Assembly (NCBI GenBank): GCA_020310875.1
Contig: CM035407.1
Span: 69,840,158 to 69,904,157 of the forward strand
Direction: 5' to 3'
Length of the DNA: 64,000 nucleotides
Source: Ceratopteris richardii
Taxonomy: Eukaryota > Streptophyta > Polypodiopsida > Polypodiales > Pteridaceae
Shown here: one piece after another, positions 46,966-57,510 of the stretch
How the letters are laid out: each line of letters opens with the position of its first letter
Position numbering within the stretch: position 1 is the first letter of the stretch
Program-made: the position numbers and the translations under genes
Notes under the pieces: generated by a model
The model's input: the letters and a program-made list of their open reading frames with translations, nothing else
Databases searched by the model: none
Told to the model about the DNA's origin: nothing

Positions 46966-49126
46966 GGACACATGCTCACCTACATGAATTCAAATATGCA
47001 TGAACATATGCACCCATTCATATGCATATGTGGATGCACACACCTGATAAATTATGTTTTTTCATGCATATTTATGCATATACATTCATGCATCCACTTA
47101 GGTATGTAGGTAGTTGCCTATATGTTTTGGTTCAAGCATAACTTCCAATTTTGAGCTCCGATTAGGATGATTCTACTTGCTATAGAAAGAAGACTCCAAA
47201 ATCTTTTCAACGAGTGGCTGGAACCTATAATTGGATAGTTAAAAACCACTTGTAGAGAGTATTTAATTCTCTACATACATCTTCAAAGAGGTATGCTGCC
47301 CACTCACCTAGCTCCATTGTTTTGGCCATAACTTCCTCATAGAATATCCAAATCAAGAAATTCAAATTGCTATAGATTCTAAGTTTCAAACCCTTTCTTT
47401 TGATATGTGACACACCATATTTTGACCATTGAAAGCCATCTCTGCACAAGATTTTATATGGCTGTTGGCTAGCGAGAAACTCTTTTTGAATTACTTGAGT
47501 GTCCAATTACGATAATTAGGAGTTCCTAATCATATTTTGAATCATTTTGGATAGGAATGAATTGATCTTCATATCTTTGCATCATATTTTTGCTCTCAAT
47601 ATATTCATTTGGATACTTTTTGCATCAGAGTTTATAATTTTGCATTGTATTCTCTTTCAATGTTAGGAAACTAAGATGTGAAATGTGCGTGAAAGTTAGT
47701 TTGATATGAATTCATCTATGCACATGAAGTTACACTAACTTATGTTGATTCATAAAAGCATGTACATATCTTGTTTGTGTGTTTTAGGATTTTTTGCAAG
47801 TATTGAAGCCAGAACAAAGACCTTATTATGAGGGCGTGTAGTGCCCAAATACACATATTGGAAAAGTTTCTTATTTGCAAGTTTCTAGAGTAAAGAAAGT
47901 GGTTTGTGAACCACGAGGCTGATGCTTATCATTGTATCATGGTTATTATTTTTTTTCACGCTTCATTTTCTTGGGGAGGAGTTGCCGAAATTTTTGTAGC
48001 CATATGGCGTTATATGCCATGTGAGAACTACAGTGATGTTGTGTTCTAAGAGAGAGGAAGTCTTATGTGTGAAACATAACTAAAAGCATATAAAGTAATT
48101 GAAATAGAGAAGAAGATGCATGAGTGAATGCATGCATACATAGACGATATGATTTCTAGAAAGGTGAAGTGTGTGATGCATTTTCTATCTATAGAAGATC
48201 ATTTTTATGCATCACCACGATGAGTTAGGGTGAGAATGAGGTATGTGATAGAGGTAACATGGATATTCTAATTGTGCCTTTAGATAGTAAATGATCAGGT
48301 ATATCCATCAAGAACAACTAAAATGTGTTTTCGTCTAGTAACTCTTGAGCACATGAATTGTTCTTCATGCAAGTCTATGTACTTTTATCCCGAGTTGGCA
48401 CAAGAGTGCTATGGTTATGATCATCAATACAAGTTTTAAATGCTTGTATATGATTTGTTGATATGAGGTTAATGAATCTTCAAGAAGCACAATGAATAGA
48501 ATGACATCCATACATATTCACTTCCATTGAAAAGTGGATACTATAAAGAATCTATTTTCCATGAGACAATTTGGTGGTTAATTAGTTTGCATTGATCTAA
48601 ACAATCATTATATGCATGGATATGTCTCCATGTCATAGTTCATCCAAGAGAATGAATGAGTTTGTCTAATCATAAGGATTAACATGTCTCGTCATTTTTA
48701 AGTCTAAAAAAATAATTGAGCAAATAGTTAGTGAGGTAGCAGCCTCATAGAGATTTGGATGCTTCTCTTTGAGGGAATTCCCAAATTTATTGAAATTTTG
48801 AGGGCAAGTAGCTCAAATTTTCTTTAAGCTGACCAATTTTCAAGTAATTTGGATACTTTTACAAAGGTCAAATGACCTCTGCACTAAAAGTGCTGCTAGT
48901 AGAGGTAGAGGCCTGAAACAAGTGAAATAGGCCTGTTACAAAGGGCATTTCTCTTCATTGGTAGATCCAGATTGCATTATTTTTGTTGCATATTGATACA
49001 TATATTTTATTCATAGCAATTTTTGTTAATTTTGAAGATTATTTGGTAGGTCAAAGAATCTTTGCACATGAAAGTGCAGCCTCTGGAATTTGTGAAATGA
49101 CCAAAGATCATGTCACCTAGAGGTGA
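46966..49126. other. Unassigned noncoding region within Copia-G span
   Basis: About 2.2 kb of AT-rich sequence without a convincing frame, LTR or terminal repeat. It separates LTR-G and its primer site from the Copia gag at 49.1 kb and is too long for a Copia leader, so it probably holds one or more unrecognised insertions. Confidence 0.5.
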
Positions 49127-50394
49127 TTGGTTTTCTTAGCTCATTTACTCAAACTAGATGATTTTTTCACACCCATCTTCATGCCCAAGGATGAAAGATT
49201 AAATGGGCAAAACTATAATATTTGGAAAGATGTAATGAGAGCATATTTGTACACCAATCTCCTTCACGATGTAGTAGACGGGTCCAAACTTGAGCCCAAT
49301 AAGGCTAGCAACCTAGACTCATGGTATATCTGGAATGTTAAAGATAAAAGGGCATTAGGCCAACTTCTACTAGCCTATGATGAACTGACCAAAGGGCACA
49401 TCACAGCATGTAAAACATCCAAAGAAGCGTGGGATACTTTAATGGTCTTATACAAAGATAAAACACCCTCTAAGATCTATGATTTAGAAGCAGAATTCCA
49501 TAATCTAACTATTCGGCCACAAGATACAATCACCAAAGTCATAGATCAGTTTGAAGACTACCGGCGCAAGTTAGCACTTTGTGGCCAGTAAATTTCCAAT
49601 GAGGATATGGCCATCAGGCTACTTAACAAATTACCTAGGTTATATGAGACCTTTGTAATGACCTTGTACAATCGAGGGCAAGCAATCACTTGGGAATCAG
49701 TTAGGAGACTGTTGCTTCTTCATGACTCTCAGCAACAGACCCAAGCTACCCAACAATCAGCCATGAAGGATAAAGCCACCTTCCACAATCATAAAGGGCA
49801 AAATGGCAATCAAGAATCAAAGGGGAAAGGCAAGAAAAAGTTCACTTGCAATTTTTGTGGCAAGCCTAGCCACATCGAGAAATATTGCTTCAAGAAAAAG
49901 AATAAAGATAAGTCAAAGTCTACTTCAAAGAGCGAACATCAGTCTCACTGCACGAGTGAAGATCTCTTTCTCACATCTGAACACAAAGCACTTGTGGCAA
50001 CCACTCCCAAGAAAGAATGGATTTTTGATAGTGGTGCATCATCACATATGTGCAATGACAAAGATGGTTTTCATGAGTTTGAAGAACATACAGGTCAAGT
50101 TTTCCTTGGAAACAACAAGTGCATTGAAATCCAAGGAAGAGGGAAAGTTCAAGTCATCAACTCTAAAGGCAAGACCAAATCATTAAAAGATGTTCTTTAT
50201 GTACCAAGCCTTTGTAAAAACCTTCTCTCAGTGAAGGCCATCACAAAGTGTAACATGATGGTTCAATTCGATCACAACAAAGTTGAAGTCATTGATAATG
50301 AGTCTAATGAAGTGATAGCTCAAGGCTATGAAGACAAAGGTATCTACAAGCTTTCAAGTTTTATGGCCAAAGATTCAAATCTTAGCTTATGTAT
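49127..50394 (+). pseudogene. Copia-G gag and protease (fossil)
   Basis: Gag begins near 49181 (MPKDERLNGQNYNIWKDVMR) with the UBN2 signature ACKTSKEAWDTLMVLYKD. It has a CCHC knuckle CNFCGKPSHIEKYC and protease WIFDSGASSHMCND. The post-protease segment VLYVPSLCKNLLSVKAITK is that of Ty1/copia. About one break; it is truncated at 50394 by the Gypsy-B family leader. Linkage to LTR-G at 45952 is likely but not proven, given the 3-kb gap. Confidence 0.85.
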
Positions 50395-50730
50395 CGTATC
50401 GTGAGGCACTTGGTATCATATCATGCCTTAGATCTCATGGTATCACATATCATCTCGATAGAAGTATCATATCAAGAGACAGGATGGTATTGTATCATGA
50501 ACCAAAAGAGGTATTGTATCATGACCCCTTCCAGTATCATATCACCTAGATCAATATCATATCGTTGGGTATTGGGTATCACCCTCGGTGGTATCGTGGA
50601 TCACCCTAGGTTGGTATCACCCATATTGGTATCATGTGTCAGGGAGATCAATAGGTATCATATCATCCTCCATCTGGTATCGTGTATAGCTTAGAATTGG
50701 TATCATCTAGACTAGGATCTTGTATCATGG
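50395..50730 (+). repeat. Decayed leader repeat array of Gypsy-B-prime
   Basis: Loosely tandem GGTATCATATCAT, GGTATCGTGTATAG and related units, the same plan as the array at 15430-16205 but with most CG replaced by CA or TG. It leads directly into the B-type gag start. Confidence 0.8.
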
Positions 50731-50815
50731 TTAACCTAAATACCCTAAAAGTGAAGAGTGAGAAACACAAAAACATTGGGAAGAGAATAAAGAAACTATA
50801 AAACCTGAGTGGTGA

Positions 50816-51033
50816 ATGAATTTAAGATCCGAACGAGTGTTAGGGAGTCAAAGAAGCATCATTTCATCGGTAGCAAGTGCTACCCAACCAAATTCTCATT
50901 CAATCTACGTGGACACATCCAGTGACTCAGAAGAGGAAGTACCAATGCCCTCTGAGGACATGCACGATTCAGTCCCAAGGGAGAGCTTTATGTCCACCAT
51001 AGAGGGAGAGTACATGACATCCCTACAGTACGT
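50816..51033 (+). pseudogene. Gypsy-B-prime gag N-terminal piece
   Basis: Begins MNLRSERVLGSQRSIISSVA and continues with SSDSEEEVPMPSEDM and STIEGEYMTSLQYV. It aligns residue for residue with Gypsy-B gag (MNLRSGRTLGSRRSVISSVG, SSESEGEIPMASEDM, SIIEGEYRTSLEYV). It is interrupted by LTR-H. Confidence 0.88.
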
Positions 51034-52139
51034 TGTCGGGTCGTGAGAGATGCTCGGATGGTGGATCAAGTCATCCGCCTAAATCGTTCGGCACACGCGG
51101 GGTGTCTGTAGCAAACTCAGGCTTATGAAAATAAGGGTTCTAATGACAAAACAATTTAAATTACCTAATTCTATGACTGAAACTAAGGTCTTTAAATAGT
51201 TTAAATAGCTATGGACCGTAAGGACGGGCAGCCTCGTACCTAGCAACAACTTCCTGATATGAGATTAAAACTAGTGACTCTTCTGTTACGCATTCCATCA
51301 TGGTTTCTTCTACTAAACTATTAGGTAAGCTAGAGGTTTCTGGTCTGTCTAGAGTTGGCGGAACATTTTCTATATTTTCAATAGTATTGTGCTCAGACTC
51401 GTGAACTAATTTAGAAGACATCAAAGAAAGTAATGGGAAACAATATTGTTGCAAAACTGCTTGAATAAATTAATTGATAAGCTAATGGTTCAAATCAATA
51501 ATTCTAATACAAATGGAAGGTCTAAATAAAGGGATAAATGTCTAATCAATTGGATAGCTGACTAATTGGAAAATAAGATTTACATGAATCTTCAATCTTG
51601 CTGCTTCTCTTTACTTCACTTCAATAGCTTGAACTCATCAATGTTTCTGCAAAGAAACATTATCATATTAGTAATATTACAAAAAATTAATAAGAAACAT
51701 AAACTTACATTATCATACACATGCATATACTAATTAAAACATTCGCATGCTAGTATGCATACATTCACATCATGTTCATTCATTCACTTACTCACACATA
51801 TGTACATACATGCTTACTATCCATACACACACTCATGCTAGTATATGCTAATACATGCTCAAATATACCCATAATCATACACTATTATGCATATGTACTC
51901 ATGTACAATCATTTCATGAACAGTCATCATCACTCATTACTATACTCTAACATAATTCAATATTTATATGTATACTCACATGCATAGATGTATATGTCTT
52001 CATGCATAAGCTAAACACCTACTAATAACTAAATAAAATTCAAACCAAATACATTTAATTACTTTTAATTATTCATTAATCTAAAACAACCAAATAAATA
52101 AAATTAAATTAACATTATATAAACCCAATCACTCTCTTC

Positions 52140-52202
52140 CTTTCTCTCTCATTCTCTTCCCATCTCTCTTTCTTTCTCTCTCTCTCTCTCTCTCTCTTTC
52201 CT

Positions 52203-52289
<87 letters not shown>

Positions 52290-52334
52290 TCTCTGTCTGC
52301 GCGCTGCCGCGCACAGACAGAGGAGGGGAGGGAG

Positions 52335-52369
<35 letters not shown>

Positions 52370-52370
52370 T

Positions 52371-52425
<55 letters not shown>

Positions 52426-52468
52426 TCTCTGTCTGCGCGCTGCCGCGCTCAGACAGAGGAGGGGAGGG

Positions 52469-52563
<95 letters not shown>

Positions 52564-52636
52564 TTCTCTCTCCTCTCTCTCTCTCTCTCCTTCTCTGTCT
52601 GCGCGCTGCCGCGCTCAGACAGAGGAGGGGAGGGAG

Positions 52637-52671
<35 letters not shown>

Positions 52672-52746
52672 TTCTCTCTCCTCTCTCTCTCTCTCTCTCC
52701 TTCTCTGTCTGCACGCTGCCGCGCTCAGACAGAGGAGGGGAGGGAG

Positions 52747-52781
<35 letters not shown>

Positions 52782-52915
52782 TTCTCTCTCCTCTCTCTCT
52801 CTCTCTCCTTCTCTGTCTCTCTCTCTCTTTCCTTCTCTCTCCTCTCTCTCTCTCTCTCCTTCTCTGTCTGCGCGCTGTCGCGCTCAGACAGAGGAGGGGA
52901 GGGAGAGTCTCTCTC
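52140..52915. repeat. (CT)n array punctuated by GC-rich hairpin units
   Basis: Nearly 780 bp of pyrimidine-rich (CT)n interrupted by five copies of a unit of about 45 bp that begins CCTTCTCTGTCTGCGCGCTG and ends CAGACAGAGGAGGGGAGGG. The copies lie near 52290, 52422, 52590, 52708 and 52858. Each unit holds the inverted repeat TCTGTCTG...CAGACAGA. The Arg/Glu-repeat frames across it are artefacts. Confidence 0.9.
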
Positions 52916-53216
52916 ACACACATACATCACACACACACACACATGTGCACATACACACATCACATACACACACACATCACATACACACACACACATCACA
53001 TACACACACACACACATCACACACACGCACACACACATCACATACACACTCACACATCACACACACACACACGTCACACACACATACACTTCGCACACAC
53101 ACATACACTTCACACACACACATACATCACATCACATACACACACATCACACACACACATATATCACATACACACACTTCACACACACACATACATACAC
53201 ACATCACATATATACG
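52914..53216. repeat. (CA)n-rich tract
   Basis: About 300 bp of CACACA with regular ATCACATA interruptions. Frames encoding His/Thr runs here are artefacts. Confidence 0.9.
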
Positions 53217-54337
53217 CGCAATGCTGGAGGGACCAAGACCAAGCCATGGAATAGGCATGGGCATGCTTCCAGCCGGACAATCAACATCAAGATCATCATA
53301 CACAGCAGTACATGATGGCTTAATATCCCGAGCACGAGGAGGGTCTAATGAGAAAGAAGGAAAAACTGAAGAAAGTAAAGAGCAGGAGAAAGTACCTGCA
53401 AAGAAACATTATGAGAAACTTGAGCTCAACACTCATTTAAATACATACACAAGTCATTTCTAAACCACTCTTTTTAGTTTTAACTTTTAATCTACAACCA
53501 CACTTTAATCCCCTTACTTCCGCCACACTTTCCAGTTTAACTTTTCTACTTTAATTACACTTAATTTCTACTCCTCTCTTTTCATCTTCACTAATTCTCT
53601 CCACTCTTTCTCTTAACCAACTTTTTTCACTTTAAGTGCATCTTCTATTGAGACCACTCCTTAAATCTCTTTAGTTACACAACTTATATAAGCCATTCTT
53701 TTTCCTAGCACTCATATAGTCCACTACTTATTTATCCATTTAATTAATCATTTTAATCTAATTAGCCTACATTTCTTATTTAAATAAATTAATTAATTTA
53801 AGCTTAGTTTAAGGGTTTAATTAATTAGAACCTTAATATTTAAATACACACATTTACTTAAAGTAATTATTAATAGCATAGTTTAATTTAGAATACATAA
53901 ATATGTAATTAATGATGATAAATAATATCTATTTTAACCCTTTTAATATAGTAAATCCTAGAAACCCTATTGGAAACCCATAAAACCCCCTGGGTTAGAC
54001 CATTAAAATCCTTCTGAACCCTAGCTTTAACCCATTGTAACTCATCTAAACCCTTAACATTAACCAAATCTTATAAACAACACATGAATTCAAGAAACCC
54101 TAGGCTGAATACCCATAATTCTTGAATGTAAAAAACATAGGAAATTCTCATTAAATGAGTAATTAGGGTAAACCCTAACATGAACATAGAATCTTCATCA
54201 TCATTTGTACCTGTAAACACTTTCAAAGTAGTTAATTCCAATCCACACAATTGATTAACCGTGATATAAAAGGTTTGAGATCACCAATAAAGTTGTTCTC
54301 ATTTTCTCTGGTCATCAACGGAAAGGTTGAAATCTTT
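53217..54337. other. AT-rich rest of LTR-H
   Basis: No gene is seen. Several scattered AAACCCT/AACCCTA words occur at 53930-54180, not in tandem. Confidence 0.5.
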
Positions 54338-55301
54338 CCGACGTTCGCCCCGGCCAAACCTGCACATCGTCCTTGATGGGCCAACCTGCAGATCATAGAA
54401 AGCAATATCAAATTCTTTTGAAACTTATTCATGACTCAAATTCAAATTGTGTGTATATAAAAAATGCTTCTATCATTAGTACATCTTCAAATAGCAAAGA
54501 AAAGTTATAAAATTATGTAAACTTGAATTTAAACCTTTTCGTTCAATGCATGAATTGGAAACAGGTTTTAGAAAGAAACTATAGAAGTCATTCAAATAGT
54601 GTTCGTACTAACTCTTCTATTAACTTTGTTCGTAAGTAAAGCATATGTTATATAGACCTTCTACCCTCATCTCCTAACCATTTGCCATTAAGATACAAAA
54701 AACTAACTCCCCTCTAGCATACATCCGCCTTATATAGCCCGCTTTTCAATTCAGAAGTGATTTCGAGACCACAACTGATTTACTTGATTTTTTTTTTTCA
54801 TATACAACAACAATTAATGTACTGCTTTCAATTTATCTTCGCAACTTTTTTTGATGAAGGGGAAAGGCTTAACCCCTAATCAGAGCAAAGGATCTAGAGG
54901 TAAGCTAAAGCGGGAACTAGGATCTCTTTAGTAAAATGGGTCAGATTTAAGGAAGCTTACCTATATAAAACAAGTCTACTTCTACTAGGAGTTGCAAGTT
55001 AAGGGTTCCGTCAACTATCCATATGACAGCCATAGGTCTCTAATCCCAATCTTCACTTCAAACACCTTCCTACTTCAGCGTAAATTCTACTTTTCATAAT
55101 TTTAAGAGGTTTCTTAACCTATCTGAAGAATGTACATATCTAATTATGACAATGCATGAACTTTTATAATAAATTAAAACATAAATTAGGTTTAGAACTT
55201 TTTCACCTGATCTATATTGACTCCTTCTTCAGCTCTCTTTAAGTTCATCAGAACTTTTGGCATAAAATCTTCAATTGCTTTGATCAATTCATCTTCAGGA
55301 C

Positions 55302-55446
55302 TTGTAAGCAATCATAAAGTAGAAACTACAAAACAAGTAATCTTCATTATCATTTATCTTGCAATTTCATAACTCATCGTTAATTCCTGTAAGTACTCAT
55401 AAAGCAGAAGATACAAAACAAGTAATCTTCATTATCATTTATCTTA
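55302..55446. repeat. Two direct repeats of about 60 bp in internal A
   Basis: 55302-55361 and 55387-55446 share TGTAAG..ATAAAG.AGAA.. and then AAAACAAGTAATCTTCATTA. Spacing is 85 bp. Confidence 0.8.
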
Positions 55447-56058
55447 CAAATAGAAATTCATATATTCTATTAGATTCATCTTCATCATGTCACAAATTTC
55501 ATCATAAGAAAGTCATAGTGGTTATAATTGTCATAAATAATGCATTCTTACTTTTTACAATCGGTTTTTCAACCTCTGTAACAAAGTTCATAAATGTTTA
55601 GGAAAAATCATAATGTTCATAGTATAATATAGTCATCATCATATTGTATCATATTTTCATGTTCTTCATATTTATCATGATCATATTTATATCATGTATA
55701 TTTCTTTCTTTTAAAAGTATACCATCATCATTTTGTTGTAAACAAAATCATTTTGTTCAAAATATTCATCATTTCATAATAATGTTCTTCATAATTGTTC
55801 ATCATAATAGATTTCTTCCTATTTATGAAAGAAAGAAAATCATAAGTTCATCAAAGCATAATGTAAAACTTTATCATAAGCTAACTTTTCCAAGCATAAA
55901 ATTTCATAAAACAAAACAATTTAGGTATAGGTTTCTCAATCTTTAGGAAAACAGCATATATGCAGCAAGTAATATCAACAATTGAAAAGTTTTATCTTCA
56001 TTAAACAATTACATCACAATAAGACTAATCTCTTAAATTCTTCTCCTTTTTCTTAACT

Positions 56059-57149
56059 TTAGATGCGTTTTTTGGTATTGTTTTCAATCTTCCATATAGC
56101 TTCTTGTATCCATTTTTCCATATTCTTATCATGTTCTAATTGAATTTGAAGATTTTCATCTTCAGATGTTTGTACTATTCTTTCATCATTTTTATTTTTG
56201 TCATATTTATTGTCATTTTCTATGACTTTAGGTTCCGTTTTAATCGTATATATATCTTTATTTCCATCAATTGATTGTTCATTTTCATCATCTTTTATCC
56301 TTACATCTTCTTCTTTCTTAATCTTATTCCATGTATCTTGATCCTTAAATGTAGTTTGAATATCAATGTTACTCATAGAAGGTGTAAGAAGGTTTTGATC
56401 ATTGTCCAAGCATTTACTTTTAGTCACAACCTTGTTCATAGAATGTAATTGACATACATTACTTTTCTCATTATGACTCTTCGATTTCCATTGTTTTTGA
56501 AGTTTGGTTTTAGGACTCAATTTTGTTTGATCAAAATAGTCTATCATCCCTCCTCGACCTAACTTTAATTTCAAAGGTAGTTGTGTTTGATAATCACAAA
56601 TCTTCAGGTTATGTGAAATGACTAAGTGATTTTGACATGCATTACTATAAGCAACACAATCCTCGTACCTATGACCTAGTTGGTCACACCAAAAGCATCT
56701 TAAGGGATATACTTTCCTATTCATAGCCCTAAAGGTGGATTTTCTAAACTCATTCATATGGGTTTCATTAGGCAACTTTGGAGATAAACTTTGCATTTCA
56801 TGTTCATTACACTTGCATTAGGGTGTTCATTAACTTGTTTGGTCAAATCATCTATTTGAATCTTTAAAGTTTTAACAACTTGTTGTAAAATTCCACACAT
56901 CACACTATTTGAATTTGAAAACTCACTTAACTTGTCAATTAACAGAAATACTTCTTTAAATTTTGCTTGATTTGACGAGTTTAGCTTATCCTCTAAATCT
57001 TTGATTTGCACTTCAAGTCCCAAATTTGCATTCTTAATTGAACTCTCCATAGTAGAGTTCTTTTCATGTGTGTTTAAATGAACTGCTTTCTTTTTACCCA
57101 TTGAGATTAGAGAAACAAGAAGTCTTAGAGGATAGGTCAATACCTGCAA
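56059..57149 (-). pseudogene. Gag-like protein A: coiled coil, CCHC knuckle, GRGGM
   Basis: The N-terminal part is a coiled-coil-like helix (LEVQIKDLEDKLNSSNQAKF, TLKIQIDDLTKQVNEH). The second part has CFWCDQLGHRYEDC, a CX2CX4HX4C retroviral-type zinc knuckle, followed about 45 residues later by KLGRGGMIDYF and a long acidic, Asn/Lys-rich tail. The knuckle plus GRGGM layout recalls gag proteins of some Gypsy elements in early plants, from memory. About one break. No enzymatic domain follows. Confidence 0.65.
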
Positions 57150-57491
57150 TCTGAATCGAAGAAGAGGCTCAAAAAGTGACTGTGTGAAAATTTATACAAG
57201 TTTAAATAGGATCAAAAACGAATACATCAATTGCTAATAGATGATTGTGCAAACGTTCCTCCTTCTAATATCAATGAGAGGGGTGGCGAGATGAGGGTAG
57301 CTACTTGCCACTCTTCGTGGAGGCGCTCAGTTCCCTAGGGAACAGCCCTCAACACCTAGAAAAGTGCAAGGTTCCAACGACACAGCCACGGCTCCCACGG
57401 ATGAAGAAGCTTCTGCAAATCAACCTGTCGATATAATGTATGCACATGCAAGAAAAATTTAAAATTTATACCTGAGCTGCAACGCCGTTTG

Positions 57492-57509
57492 TTCACGTCG
57501 GGTTCACCA
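57492..57509 (-). other. Primer binding site, internal A (tRNA-Trp)
   Basis: The minus strand reads TGGTGAACCCGACGTGAA, an 18-base complement to the plant tRNA-Trp 3' end (TTCACGTCGGGTTCA plus CCA). It lies one base from LTR-I. Confidence 0.85.
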
Positions 57510-57510
57510 A

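Larger units (their letters stand above)
50395..51033 (+). mobile_element. Gypsy-B-prime fragment (leader and gag start)
   Basis: Plus-strand fragment of the Gypsy-B family: leader repeats, then gag N terminus. It abuts Copia-G on the left and is cut at 51033 by LTR-H. TACGT (51029-51033) is the candidate target duplication for the H insertion. Confidence 0.85.
51034..54343 (-). repeat. LTR-H, left copy
   Basis: Starts TGTCGGGTC and ends TTTCCGACG on the plus strand (expected CCGACA), 3310 bp. Contents: an AT-rich 5' kilobase, the CT array, the CA tract, then AT-rich sequence to a PPT boundary. Apparent frames such as 51209-51454 recur in the right copy (63009-63254) but resemble no known protein. 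Confidence 0.8.
54344..57510 (-). mobile_element. Internal A of composite element
   Basis: Bounded on the left by a purine-rich end next to LTR-H (minus GGCCGGGGCGAA) and on the right by the tRNA-Trp primer site next to LTR-I. The only coding signal is a gag-like region at 56059-57149. The 1.7 kb at 54344-56058 is AT-rich with no frame of note. Confidence 0.7.

Noticed and set aside
47140-47470. Two loosely similar 80-bp segments (GCATAACTTCC / GCCATAACTTCC)
   Set aside because: Similarity by eye is too weak and broken to call a repeat.
52115-53053. Long minus-strand frame of Arg/Glu repeats
   Set aside because: It is only the (CT)n and (CA)n tracts read as protein. No non-repeat coding sequence is attached.
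52943-53463. Plus-strand frames of His/Thr repeats
   Set aside because: They translate the (CA)n microsatellite of LTR-H.
53930-54180. Interstitial telomere repeat (AAACCCT words)
   Set aside because: The words are scattered, not tandem, and lie within an AT-rich LTR.
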